NCBI GenBank assembly: GCA_950295325.1
Contig: OX485806.1
Coordinates: forward strand, 49,347,169 to 49,411,168
Source of the DNA: Polytrichum commune
Taxonomy: Eukaryota > Streptophyta > Polytrichopsida > Polytrichales > Polytrichaceae
Length of the DNA: 64,000 nt
Reading direction: 5' to 3'
The translations under genes were made by a program, and so were the position numbers. Below are positions 1 to 10,103 of the stretch, in pieces (position 1 is the first letter of the stretch; each line of letters begins with the position of its first letter). The notes under the pieces are model-generated. The model was not told the DNA's origin, did not search any database, and saw only the letters and a program-made list of their open reading frames with translations.

Positions 1-693
1 GCCGAAGGGGTTGGACCTAACAAAAAATGGTATGCTACCGGCGTGGAGCACGAGCCTTCTAAGGTAGGGGGCTAGCCTATCGACCAAAAATGTGTCTTGC
101 CTATCGCCGGTCCAAGTGTCCGGGAAGATGACGTTGCCCGGGGGGTTCAAGACGCTCTTGGTGGGGTTGTCGTCGATGAAGACGGTGTTATCTGGAGTCG
201 GCCACCACCCGTGCGGCGTCCCTTGCAGACGGGGGACGCCTCGCCAGAGTCTCGAGCGGAGGACCTTGAGGAACTGTTGTCCTCCGCCCCGACCGCCAAA
301 CTTGGGCACCGGTTGACCTTTCTCGTCGAGCAGCTCGTCGCAGTCCTCTTGGCCGAGGACGAGGCAAGGGCTCGGGAGATCGTGGAACAAGAAGTGCATG
401 ATGGGCTCGGTGTTCTCCATGACCATGGAGCTCCACACAATGACGTGAGCGAACTCGGCCACCTCGCGAAGGAAGTCACGCAAGCCGGGACGGGCGCGGA
501 CAGCCTTGCGGTTAATGAGGGTGTCGAGCTCGCCGTCGTAGTCCCTTTGGTCGGGGTGACGAAAGGGACGCGTGGGGATCCTTGGGATGTGTTGGGTGTG
601 ACACAACACCCCGTTGAGGTCAAAAACGATGAAAGGTTTGTTCCGGGTGGGAGGTCCACTGGTCGAGGGGTTGCGACCAATCTCCAGGGGGTC
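1..693 (-). CDS. HAD/FCP1-like phosphatase domain exon (partial, runs off left edge)
   Basis: Read on the minus strand from a splice acceptor (CATCACAG at the right end) the frame stays open to base 1, with no ATG. The translation shows HAD-superfamily landmarks in order: a strand followed by DLNGVL (motif I, near KPFIVFDLNGVL), VIVWSSM (motif II Ser), and DNTVFIDDNP (motif III/IV acidic pair). The layout resembles the FCP1/NLI-interacting-factor phosphatases, which act on phosphoprotein substrates. The second Asp of the usual DxD in motif I is Asn here, so activity is uncertain. Phase 0 at its start matches a possible GT donor at 1311 just inside the end of the neighbouring exon, so I infer it is the 3' exon of the same ParB-like gene. 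It could instead be a separate gene. Confidence 0.72.
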
Positions 694-825
694 CTGTGAT
701 GAACAACTCGACTAGTTTAATTCTATGATCCAATAATGAAATTTTGCGTAGAAAATGAAGACGGTGCATTATGGGGAAAGACGAGGAACTGAGGAGAGTG
801 CAAGGAAAATGTGCTCAAGGGCACA

Positions 826-981
826 CTTGCGAACGAGCGTTCGTGAATGAAGGCTACCGGGGCGGTGCGCATCATTTACGAGCGCTCGTTCGTGAGCGCG
901 GCTACACGTACATTTACGAGCGGTCGTTCGCGAATGAGGTGGACAGTGGGTCGCAGCCTTTCACGAACGAGCGTTCGCGAA
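826..981. repeat. Cluster of four variant 22-bp palindromes
   Basis: Sites lie at 826-847, 875-896, 913-934 and 960-981. The consensus is half-site TTTACGAACG, two variable bases, then the reverse complement of the half-site. Here the central dinucleotides are ag, ct, gt and ag. These four are the most degenerate of the family (GAGCG for GAACG in two, TCGCGAA for TCGTAAA in two), but both arms remain recognisable. Confidence 0.85.
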
Positions 982-1262
982 TGAGGTGGGTATGCAAGAA
1001 TCAACATAATCTCATCAACATATACAACATACGAGAAGGGGTCGAGGGCAGAGAATTTGAAGCAACGCGATGCAGATAACATAGGCTCATATATTAATCC
1101 CTTGAATATTTACATTTCTCACGTGATAGTCTATCACATTTTCCTAAGGCAAAATGATGCTGTGTCCTACAAAATTGTTCGGCCCTAAGGGGGACCGCTG
1201 AAGAGGGCTCTCGCAAGGCCACTGGATGTCGATGAAGAGAAAAACATCGCGATGTTAGAGAG

Positions 1263-1284
1263 GTTACGAACGCGCGTTCGTAAA
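1263..1284. repeat. 22-bp palindrome in putative intron
   Basis: Centre cg, arms GTTACGAACG and CGTTCGTAAA. It lies 28 bp downstream (minus-strand sense) of the putative GTAAC donor, in line with the placement near donors seen in the other introns of this gene. Confidence 0.85.
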
Positions 1285-1296
1285 AAAATGGTATTC

Positions 1297-2745
1297 TCAG
1301 AGGAGAGTTACCTCGTCATCGGGGGGAGGGGCAGCGGCGGTGGACCGAGCAGCAGGTCCCTCCTCAACGATTAATGAACGCGCGTTCGTAACCTCCATAG
1401 CTACAGCCGCCTCTGTCTCCATGGCCTCTGCCTCACGCTCCGGTTGAGAGGCCTGTGTCGCCTGGATGCGCAGCGCGTCTTCTTCCTCGGCGCCTAGGTC
1501 GAGCGCGTCCATCCTGACATCCTCCATCCACGCCGCATGGGTTTCTTCCACGTCCATCCCATGCACCCCTGGTGCGTCATTGGGGCTCCCCTGCGTGTCC
1601 TCCACAATGACCATGTCAGTGTGTCGCGCAGAGTCATCGCCATGTCTGTCTACTACCCTGGGGACGACGGTGAAAGACAACGCATCGGTGTATGAGGGCA
1701 GTCCTACCCTTGAAGGGGGAGGGGTGAGGACTGGAGGACCTGAAGATTCACGAACGCGCGTTCGTAAAACCTCGTCCTCCTGGATGGCCGCCGCCACAGC
1801 ATCGTGGGAGGTGGTTGAGGGAACCTCTGGTGGCGGAGGAGTGCCAACAAGCGTAGGGTGGGGCGCCTGTTGGCGGGAAGGCCCTCCGGTGAACATGCCC
1901 GGTGGAGGGGATTGGGAGGGGTATCCTCCAGGGAAGGGGTAGGCCGGCTGGGGGGGCACCGAGAAGCTCTGCATACGCTGGAGCATGGCGAGGATGGCGT
2001 CCGTCTTCTCGTTCAACTGCCTCAGCTCCTCCTGAATTGCGAACATTTTCTTGGCATTCTCCTCTGCCGCCTTCGCCATGTCCTCCTTCATATTTTGCTC
2101 GAGCTTGGCGTTAAGCTCGGCGACGGACAATGCCTCCTCTTTGACCCTCTTGTTTTTGTCAAAGTCTACCCCCAGCTCGACCATGATCTCCATGTCGCCC
2201 TCGTCCTCATCGGAGACCTCGATGATTGCCCCCGGAGGCAGCTCCACGTAGGGGGTCTTCTTCATCCTCCGCCTCGTGTTGCGGTACTGGTCCAACGTCG
2301 GTCGGGACCGTTGGTCCAGAAGGTCGAGGTTCTCCATCTTGGGAACCACGATCGGCCTGGGCGACACGGATGTCGAGCATCCCCCGGGAGTGCCGAATGC
2401 CTCCGCTCTAGACGTTCTCGCGGGGAGGACATCTTGGGTTGTCCCCGCCGACGACCCCGTGTATCCACCCGGAGTCCCTTGCACGTCGGATGGATTTCCC
2501 GATAGCGCCAAAATGCGGAGAGGAGTGACGTCCAAGGATCGGAGGATCGCCTCGACGTTGTAGGAGGGCGCGGGCTCGTCGTCGTCCGTCTCCATGGCGG
2601 GCATGCCTTCGTCGACGGGCATGTTGATGTCTGTGCTCGGGAGGGACATGTCCTCCAGGTCCATCGTGGAGGCCTTCGCCCTGTGCACGTGGAAGTCCTC
2701 CTCGTCGATGGCTTCAATGAAGCTGTTGACGACCAGCCCCAGCAT
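1297..2745 (-). CDS. Proline-rich/coiled-coil exon of the ParB-like gene
   Basis: The exon begins at a CTCAG acceptor and reads openly for about 480 codons to a TGA at 1297-1299; a GTAAC donor at 1311 could instead splice it to the HAD exon in phase 0. The product is acidic at the start, has an EELRQLNEKTDAIL-type coiled coil in the middle, and a Pro/Gly/Ser-rich low-complexity tail. I recognise no catalytic domain. Two 22-bp palindromes lie inside the reading frame and are translated as TNARS- and RTRVRE-type peptides. Base composition is much more GC-rich than the surrounding noncoding DNA, which supports a real coding exon. Confidence 0.7.
   Translation of the reverse strand: MLGLVVNSFIEAIDEEDFHVHRAKASTMDLEDMSLPSTDINMPVDEGMPAMETDDDEPAPSYNVEAILRSLDVTPLRILALSGNPSDVQGTPGGYTGSSAGTTQDVLPARTSRAEAFGTPGGCSTSVSPRPIVVPKMENLDLLDQRSRPTLDQYRNTRRRMKKTPYVELPPGAIIEVSDEDEGDMEIMVELGVDFDKNKRVKEEALSVAELNAKLEQNMKEDMAKAAEENAKKMFAIQEELRQLNEKTDAILAMLQRMQSFSVPPQPAYPFPGGYPSQSPPPGMFTGGPSRQQAPHPTLVGTPPPPEVPSTTSHDAVAAAIQEDEVLRTRVRESSGPPVLTPPPSRVGLPSYTDALSFTVVPRVVDRHGDDSARHTDMVIVEDTQGSPNDAPGVHGMDVEETHAAWMEDVRMDALDLGAEEEDALRIQATQASQPEREAEAMETEAAVAMEVTNARSLIVEEGPAARSTAAAPPPDDEVTLL
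1371..1392. repeat. 22-bp palindrome within coding sequence
   Basis: Arms TTAATGAACG and CGTTCGTAAC with centre cg. It is read in frame by the proline-rich exon as VTNARSL without disturbing the frame. This mutation-weakened copy lies near the C-terminal end of the exon. Confidence 0.85.
1747..1768. repeat. 22-bp palindrome within coding sequence
   Basis: Arms TTCACGAACG and CGTTCGTAAA, centre cg, in frame as LRTRVRE. It is a second exonic copy in the same open reading frame, so the palindrome is tolerated in translated sequence. Confidence 0.85.
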
Positions 2746-2886
2746 CTGAGATTCAAGCAAATACGTTAGAATATACGAACGTGCGTTCGTAAACATCAAC
2801 GACGAGAAACAATGTCATCAAAACCCAAGACAAATTGAGGTGAACTTTACGAACGAGCGTTCGTAAATATTAGTTGGAGAGCTTAC
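2746..2886 (-). other. Intron with two palindromes
   Basis: On the minus strand the intron starts GTAAGC after a Met codon and ends CTTGAATCTCAG. The 22-bp palindromes at 2846-2867 (centre ag) and 2772-2793 (centre tg) take up about a third of its 141 bp. The reading frame is open on both sides. Confidence 0.75.
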
Positions 2887-3048
2887 CATCGCAGCGTACA
2901 TGAACTTGCTGCCGCCACAAACGTTGTACAGGGTCTCTCCGCTTATTGCCACGCTCTGCAAAACGGAGACGTAGAACTCCAACCTGAGTTCCATCGTCGG
3001 GAAGACAGTGTACAAGGTCTCCTGCAGCAGATCCTTGGGAGGGGGATG
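2887..3048 (-). CDS. 3' part of an exon split by the gypsy element
   Basis: Minus-strand codons between the retrotransposon target duplication and a GTAAGC donor read LQETLYTVFPTMELRLEFYV and onward to CGGSKFMYAAM. Removing 3049-10103 and one copy of GGATG joins this frame without a shift to the 10104-11272 segment. That is the strongest evidence that the two pieces were one exon. The amphipathic helical sequence has no family I recognise. Confidence 0.7.
3044..3048. repeat. Target-site duplication GGATG (left)
   Basis: Identical to 10104-10108 immediately beyond the 3' LTR. A 5-bp duplication is normal for Ty3/gypsy integrases. Confidence 0.92.
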
Positions 3049-4024
3049 TGTCGCGCACCTCTCCATGAGGAGTGCCCGAAACACCATGGGCACAAGGGGG
3101 ACCCCGGAGTGACACCCGGGACTTGTGGCGCCGTTGGTGAGAGGGCCCAAGTGATCCTAGTGTGGGTGAGGGCCCCGGGCGTTGGGAACGCCTCCCACCC
3201 ACAAAGACTAGGAGGCATGAGGGTGAGGCCATGAGCTATGCGTAGCTCATGGCGTGGTGATTCTAGAATGCTCAAGATCACCTCAATCGGAGGTGTGAGC
3301 TAGGAGTTATGGCCATTTGAGTGGGGTGCTGTCCCGGGACAGCGCCCTGGTACAGCAGTGCCTGGGAGTGATTCCCGGGACTGCCAAGGTTCAAACAGGC
3401 ATAACTTCCTCATGACTTGCCCGAATGGGGCAAGCGAGGAGTCCATCGGCATCTACGTGAAGCGTAGATGAGGATGGAGTGGTTGGTTGTTATGATCAGA
3501 TATCATACAAGGAAGTCATGATGGTCTGAAGCTGCTGGGGGGGTTCTAGGCCCAGCAGCTAAGGGAAAATGTCCACTTGGCCCCAACTCTTGGTAGAGAG
3601 ACAAGAGGTTGGTTGGCGGTGGGGTAGGGGCTCCGTGTAGAGTCATAGAGGCTTATATGGGTGAGGTGGTGTGGCCTCACCCACCCGAGGCCGAACGGCA
3701 AGGCCTCCATGGGCTTTGGCCTATTGTGAGGCCATAGTTGCCTAGTATGCTTCGGGTTGTTGTAGTGTTGCTCCGGCAACGCGATGATCAACATAGGATT
3801 GGACTTCCATGGATGGAAGTCCACATTGGGGAAATGGGTTACCGATTAAGGGGTGAGTCCCGAAAGCAAAGTAGGAGGGTTGGTTCCCTCCTATGAACTA
3901 TTGGTCCGGGGTTAGAGGAGCTAACCATTAGCATGGCGGTATGCGAAGGGTTAGCCACTCGTAACCTTTGCTAGAATTGAAAATTGGCAAGATGGTCAAG
4001 GGGGGGCTAGCAAGGGTTGCGACA
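3049..4024 (+). repeat. 5' LTR
   Basis: 976 bp, TG...CA ends with short inverted termini TGTCGC/GCGACA. Within it, GGCTTATATGGGTGAGG near 3650 is the best TATA-like promoter candidate and is kept in all family members here. Several short open frames on the minus strand of this LTR recur wherever the LTR recurs; they reflect repeat identity, not genes. Confidence 0.95.
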
Positions 4025-4026
4025 CT

Positions 4027-4038
4027 TGGTATCAGAGC
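4027..4038 (+). promoter_or_regulatory. Primer-binding site, initiator Met-tRNA type
   Basis: TGGTATCAGAGC starts two bases after the 5' LTR. This is the standard plant initiator-tRNA primer site, where first-strand synthesis would start. Confidence 0.93.
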
Positions 4039-4679
4039 AGGGTTCCAATATTTAAGCTAGCACTTTGAGGGAAACATGGCTATCAAACCTGAGGGTTATT
4101 ATGGTGAGCCCGGGGTTTCCAAAAGGTTGTGAGGCTCAAATTGGAACAAAGATCATGTGTAAATGGAATTTGACCATACCATTAGTTCTAACGACAATGG
4201 TGGGCATGATGGTAGATTGAGTAAGGAAAATGGAGGAGTGCTTTGAAAAGGGCTCCCGCAAACCTCAACAAACATTTGGGGCCTAGAATACCAAAAGCAC
4301 CCAAAACCTTGGAGGGTATTAATGTTGGATTGGAATTTCAATTCGAGATGCTTTGAAGGTTCGGATGTTGAAATGAACTTGATGCTAATGAGGCACCCGG
4401 GGCCTCTTAAGGCCTATGTGCGCTATTCAAACGCACAAATGAAGGATACACCTAAAACGGACGAGCTTTTTAAGAAATGCATCGTTTTAGGTGGGGTTTT
4501 AAAAGCGGGTGGTGGATGCCTTGTTTAAGTCCCTAAGGCTTCTTGAGGACATGGTGGGGACCATCAAGTTTGCAAGAGCATTGAAGCCGATGGTCCCAAA
4601 GAGAAGTTGGCGGCGCATCACCACAAGTGGCTTTAGCCAAAGTAGGTCCCAAAGAAATGAGTGCAAATTGTTTGGTCCA

Positions 4680-5020
4680 TTTTACTTAGGCAAAACATAT
4701 TGGTGCCGCAGACGGAATGTTGAAAGGTGGCTTTATGCTTCCAAAGCAAATCATACTTGTGCCGCGGACGGAATGTTGGGAGGTGGGTTTGTCCTACCAA
4801 GGCAATTCATGTTTGTGCCATGGACGGAGTGTGAGAAGGTGGCTTTGTGCTACCAAGGCAAAACATGTTTGTTTTGCGGACAAATTATGAGAAATTGGTT
4901 TTGTGGCACCAAACCAATTTGTCCCGCGGACGAAATGTTTAAAGTTGGCTTTGCGGACCAAGCCAAGCCAAGTTGCCGAGGACCAAATGTTGGACGATGG
5001 CTTTGTGGCCAAGGCTAGTA
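4680..5020 (+). repeat. Degenerate ~60-bp tandem repeat in the gag region
   Basis: About six imperfect units containing GCGGACGGAATGTT and GGTGGCTTTGTG-like segments run in series inside the retrotransposon. The reading frame is broken between units. They look like expansion of a short gag segment after coding constraint was lost. Confidence 0.6.
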
Positions 5021-5142
5021 GCCTTAAGCCGAGGCCAAGTATTTTGTACCTTGAGGCTCAAATGAATGGGAGAAATGTCTCATGTGTTGACAAAGAGGCT
5101 ATTACTCCTTCTTGAGCCCAAAACTCACAAGGGAGTTGGGGC

Positions 5143-8100
5143 TTGCCGATTGATAGAGAAAGCAAGCCCACCAAGGTGCGGTTTGGAAAGGGCGAACCGC
5201 ATGAGACAAAGGAGGCCGCGATGCATGTAACCTTTCAATGTGGGACATTGGATTTTTGTCAAAATTTCACACCATGTGAAATAGATGAAATGCATGTCAT
5301 TGTGAAGGCCGCCTACGTTGAAACTCACATGATAGATGTGAGGTGCAAGCCGGTGAGCTTGCGGTGCATTATGATGGGTCATAATGGCAAAGAATTGAGG
5401 TTCAAATTGACAAGGACTCCTATGTTAGGAGGACCCAAGTTGAATTTGGTCTTAATGGACCAAATGAAAAATAGAAAACATAATGGTCGTGGTTCAATTG
5501 GAGCAACTCCAAGGAATGTATGGGGAGGCTAGGAAAGATGGGCCTCCTCCAAACCACATTGGTGGGATGTTGGTGAGATACAAGGATGTATTCACCAATG
5601 TGTTGCCCAAAAAAATTACCGCCAAGAAGTGAAAAATAACTTTGCTCAACGAGAGATTGAGTTCTTCAGGTATGTGGTGACAAAGGAAGTTGGTGGACGA
5701 ACATGAAGAATGTCAAGGCAATCCAAAAAGAGAATTGGCCCTTGACTCAAGAAAATGGCTTAGGTCATTTGTTGGCCTAGCCAACTACTACCACCACTTC
5801 ATTCATGGTTTTGCTAAGGTTGCTAGAACCTTAGTCAACATGTTGGAAAAAAATGGCTATCCCCAAGAGTGGGATGAGCCTTGTCACCAAGCCTTTGGGG
5901 AGCTCAAGAGTAAGTTCTCTTCACAAGATGTGGTTAAGTTTCCGGGTTTTCATGAGCATGTTGAGGTGCACATGAAGGCGAAGGACTTTACCATTGGCGG
6001 ATGTTGATCCAAGATGGATGACCATTGCTTATGGGAGCATTAAGCTCCATGGTTGTAGAAGCTTATCGAACTTGTGCAAGAAATGGCTATCCCAAGAGTG
6101 GGATGAGCCTTGCCACCAAGTCTTTGAGGAGCTTAAGACCAAGTTCCTCTTTACCACCCGTGTTCAAGTTCGCGGAGCTTGAAAAACCTTTTGAGGTGCA
6201 TACGGGGGGTGAGTGACTTTACCATTGGCGGCTGTTGATGCAAGATGGATGGCCATTGCATATGAGAGCATGAAGCTCGATGGTTCGACTTGTGAAAGAA
6301 ATGGCTATCCCAAGAGTGGGATGATGTTTGTCACGAGTCTTTGGGGAGCTTAAGACCAAGTTCTCTTCGCCGCCCGTGCTCAAGTTCGCGGAGCTTGACA
6401 AACCTTTTGAGGGGTGCATACGGGGGTGAATGACTTTGCCAATGATGGATTGTTAATGTAAGATGGATGGCCATTGCATATGCGAGCATGAAGCTCGATG
6501 GTTGTCAAAGAAGACAACCAACTCATGACAAAGAATTTCTTTGCCGTAGTGCATTGCTTGAAGATGTGGCGACACTAGTTGGGGTCGCACAAAGTAAAGG
6601 TCTACATGGACAATGTGTCCTAAAAGTATTTTGACATACAAGCGCAAGTGACCGCCAAGTCATTGCGTTGGCATGATAGCTTGGCACTTATGAAGGTGGA
6701 TCTAATCCACAAACCGGACCGTGGAAATGTGGTGCCGGATGCGCGAAGTAGACCAGAAGAGTTCCAAGCAATGAGAACCATCCAAAACTTGTGGCTAATG
6801 TGTGCGGCGAAGGAAACTTGTGATGCAAGATACGGGAGGGGTAAATTAATTACCCCAAAGCACAAAAGCTTTTAGGTGAGCTTCGCAAGAGCAAGGTGCT
6901 CAAAGAGGTTTAGTTGGTGGACGGATTGTTCAAGTGCAAACAAAGTCGGGTATTGGTGCCACAAGGCAAGTTGAGGCTATCGGTTTTGAAGGAAAAATGT
7001 GATAGCCCTATTGCCGGCCATAGAGGAGAAAGAAAAAAAAACCGCCATAGAATGGTGTCATGGAGGTACCATTGGCGGTGCATAAAGGAAGATATAGCCC
7101 ACTTTGTGAAGGCTTGAATCAAGGTTCAAATGAACCGAGCCTCTTACCAAAAGCAAGGCGGTTTCTTGCAACCGTTGCCTATCCCGTCGGCGCCATGGCA
7201 TAGTATGTGCATGGACTTGATCACAACTTTGCCGGAGTCACATGGGTATGATGCCATCTTGTTGATGGTAGAGCGGTTTGTCAAGTTGGCACACATGGTG
7301 CTGATTGTGGGAGCCACCACCGCGTTGAAGACCGCATAGCCTTTTCTCAAAGGATGGTTGAGGCACCACGGGTTGCCAAGAGTGATTGTGTGGGATCAAG
7401 ATCCAAAGTTCACAAGTGCATTTTCAATGCATTTCTCTAAGGAGGTCGGAAGGAAACTAAGGTTTAGCACGGCCTTGCATTCCTAAATGGATGGGAAACG
7501 GAGCGTGTGAATGGAGTCTTGAAGCAATACTTGAGGAACTTGGTGGGGGCGGACCAAGGAGATTGGGCGGACTATGTGGGTCGAGCGGAGTGTAATTGCA
7601 ATGTAGCCACGCACTTGGCTACCAAGGGGTGGTCTTTCGTGGTGGCTTATGGAGTGGATGCGCTCCAACCTATTAACCTAGCTCTCGAGGGGGCACATTC
7701 AACACTAGAGTTCAACCAAGATGGTGAGGACTTGGCCAAGAATGTAAACAAGTCTTGGAGATGACCAAGTTGTTGGTGGAGAAAGCCCGAATGTGCTACG
7801 AAGTGCAAGTCAATGCCGGAAGACGCGAAGTGGAGAATGAGGTGGGCCAAAATATGTTGTTGAATGTGAAAAACTTCACTTAGCCGGAAGGCCTCACTCC
7901 AAAGGTCATGTCCAAAATTGGAGCTTCATTTCCCATTGTGGAACAAGTGTTCAAGGACATGTATAAGTTGGAATTACCGCCCGAGATCAAAGTGCATCCA
8001 ACATTTCATGTCTCATTCCTAAAGCCATTTCAGGACGACACCTTGTGGCCCAATTACAAGCAAGTGATTAGGCCACCTCCCGACCTTGTGGATGTCATTT

Positions 8101-8300
8101 GGAACATGAGGTAGGAGGGCATCATCAAGTGTAGGAAGCCCAAGTGAAAAAGAAAGAAAATGAACAAAGGAGTACTTGGTGAAATGGTGAGGATACCATG
8201 AGAAAGAAGCCGTTTGGGTAGCGGCAAGAGACATGATGAACGGCAAGGAATTGGTAAAGCACTTTGAAGAAATTAAGGCTAGACATTTCAATAAAATGAA
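5143..8300 (+). pseudogene. Degenerate gypsy pol: protease remnant, RNase H, integrase, chromodomain; RT core missing
   Basis: Pieces appear in correct order but in different frames. 5143-5532 resembles the region around the aspartic protease. Near 5640 a short stretch from the end of RT (EIEFFRYVVTKE) follows directly, so the RT palm with its YxDD is deleted. 5755-6005 has RSFVGLANYYHHFIHGF and the RNase H lead-in; this last block is imperfectly triplicated (about 5850, 6080, 6300). The integrase spans about 6960-7770, with MDLITTLPES, a DQDPKFTS aspartate and, after a frameshift, TERVNG. Its zinc finger has lost cysteines. HPTFHVSFLKPF (near 8000) and an EYLVKW...GYHEKEAVW chromodomain-like segment with TGG changed to TGA (near 8180) close the array and mark it as a chromovirus. 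Confidence 0.88.
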
Positions 8301-9115
8301 GCGTAGGCATTGATGAGGACATCAATCTCCTTTAGTGGGGGAGAGACGCTAGTAGCACACTTAGCTTCGAGGCTAATTGCTCCACAACATTAACTTGTTC
8401 TTTGGCTTGAGGGAATAAAGTCCAAACTTTAGTGGTGCAAAGAGAAAAGTATGAGATGAGGTCCTAGTCTTGTACTTGTGCTTGGTTAATGGAAGAGGGG
8501 AAATAGATATGCCAAACTAGGTTGGGTAAGCCGAGTAATTGGGGGCCATGGCTTCGAGGGGCCTTGGATAAAACCAAGAAACTTCTTAGTTGTGGGCTTG
8601 TCCGGGCGGGGACAAGGTGATGGCGCGTGCTCATAAAAGTGCTACCCGCGAGCTAACGAGAGTTGGCGCATGGGAGTCATGAACCCATGTCTCGAAAGAG
8701 CAAAGTGGGAACCGAGTCGGGCGGGACTTGGCATCACCCCCGTGCGATCGAGGCGTGGCTTAACAATGGAAAGCCATCTCGGAGTTGCAACCGAGACAAC
8801 TTAGTGGAAGCGTTGAGGTCTCGCCTAGATGTGTCACGTTAGGCTAGTGGAGCCTAATGGGGGAGGCCCCAAAGGAGGGGCAACCCAAGTGAGTCCCAAA
8901 GTAGGTGGGTCTAGTGTAGGTTAGGTCCTTGGAGGAGAGATCCAAGGTCGCTAACAGACCACCTAGGAACGACACCTTTGGGACTATGCCAAATTTGAAG
9001 ATGCATTGTGGGGGTCGCGCCCTAAGGTAAACACAATGCCGCACCATAGAGGATGGCAACTTGAGAATTGGTGTGCCGACTACGAGTATAGTCGATGAGG
9101 GCATCGACTCCGTTT

Positions 9116-9127
9116 GGTGGGGGTGAG
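9116..9127 (+). promoter_or_regulatory. Polypurine tract
   Basis: GGTGGGGGTGAG abuts the 3' LTR and is the expected plus-strand primer. It is purine-rich with one T interruption on each side. Confidence 0.65.
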
Positions 9128-10103
9128 TGTCGCGCACCTCTCCATGAGGAGTGCCCGAAACACCATGGGCACAAGGGGGACCCCGGAGTGACACCCGGGA
9201 CTTGTGGCGCCGTTGGTGAGAGGGCCCAAGTGATCCTAGTGTGGGTGAGGGCCCCGGGCGTTGGGAACGCCTCCCACCCACAAAGACTAGGAGGCATGAG
9301 GGTGAGGCCATGAGCTATGCGTAGCTCATGGCGTGGTGATTCTAGAATGCTCAAGATCACCTCAATCGGAGGTGTGAGCTAGGAGTTATGGCCATTTGAG
9401 TGGGGTGCTGTCCCGGGACAGCGCCCTGGTACAGCAGTGCCTGGGAGTGATTCCCGGGACTGCCAAGGTTCAAACAGGCATAACTTCCTCATGACTTGCC
9501 CGAATGGGGCAAGCGAGGAGTCCATCGGCATCTACGTGAAGCGTAGATGAGGATGGAGTGGTTGGTTGTTATGATCAGATATCATACAAGGAAGTCATGA
9601 TGGTCTGAAGCTGCTGGGGGGGTTCTAGGCCCAGCAGCTAAGGGAAAATGTCCACTTGGCCCCAACTCTTGGTAGAGAGACAAGAGGTTGGTTGGCGGTG
9701 GGGTAGGGGCTCCGTGTAGAGTCATAGAGGCTTATATGGGTGAGGTGGTGTGGCCTCACCCACCCGAGGCCGAACGGCAAGGCCTCCATGGGCTTTGGCC
9801 TATTGTGAGGCCATAGTTGCCTAGTATGCTTCGGGTTGTTGTAGTGTTGCTCCGGCAACGCGATGATCAACATAGGATTGGACTTCCATTGATGGAAGTC
9901 CACATTGGGGAAATGGGTTACCGATTAAGGGGTGAGTCCCGAAAGCAAAGTAGGAGGGTTGGTTCCCTCCTATGAACTATTGGTCCGGGGTTAGAGGAGC
10001 TAACCATTAGCATGGCGGTATGCGAAGGGTTAGCCACTCGTAACCTTTGCTAGAATTGAAAATTGGCAAGATGGTCAAGGGGGGGCTAGCAAGGGTTGCG
10101 ACA
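9128..10103 (+). repeat. 3' LTR
   Basis: 976 bp and essentially identical to the 5' LTR, with one mismatch seen at 9890. It is followed at once by the right-hand target duplication. Confidence 0.95.

Larger units (their letters stand above)
694..1311 (-). other. Putative intron between the proline-rich exon and the HAD exon
   Basis: This 618-bp stretch has a GTAAC donor-like start and a CAG acceptor on the minus strand, and no convincing coding potential. It contains five copies of the 22-bp palindrome. If the donor is not used, the upstream reading frame ends at a TGA at 1297-1299 and this becomes a 3' untranslated or intergenic region. A transcript would decide. Confidence 0.45.
3049..10103 (+). 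mobile_element. Ty3/gypsy chromovirus-type LTR retrotransposon, complete but coding-dead
   Basis: The element has two 976-bp LTRs (3049-4024 and 9128-10103, both TGTCGC...GCGACA), an initiator-Met primer-binding site directly after the 5' LTR, a purine tract before the 3' LTR, and 5-bp target duplications GGATG at 3044-3048 and 10104-10108. Comparing the LTRs by eye I found one substitution (g at 3811, t at 9890), which implies a very recent insertion. The interior is full of stops and frameshifts and lacks the reverse-transcriptase core, so this copy must have moved using proteins from another element. It splits an exon of a minus-strand gene. Confidence 0.95.

Noticed and set aside
97..699. 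200-codon plus-strand open frame at the left end
   Set aside because: It is the shadow of the minus-strand HAD phosphatase-like frame, which has recognisable motifs; the plus-strand translation has none.
2870..3281. Minus-strand open frames through the LTR (also at 9022-9360, 41122-41494, 57808-58191)
   Set aside because: They recur only because the LTR recurs and run across its boundaries into unrelated sequence.
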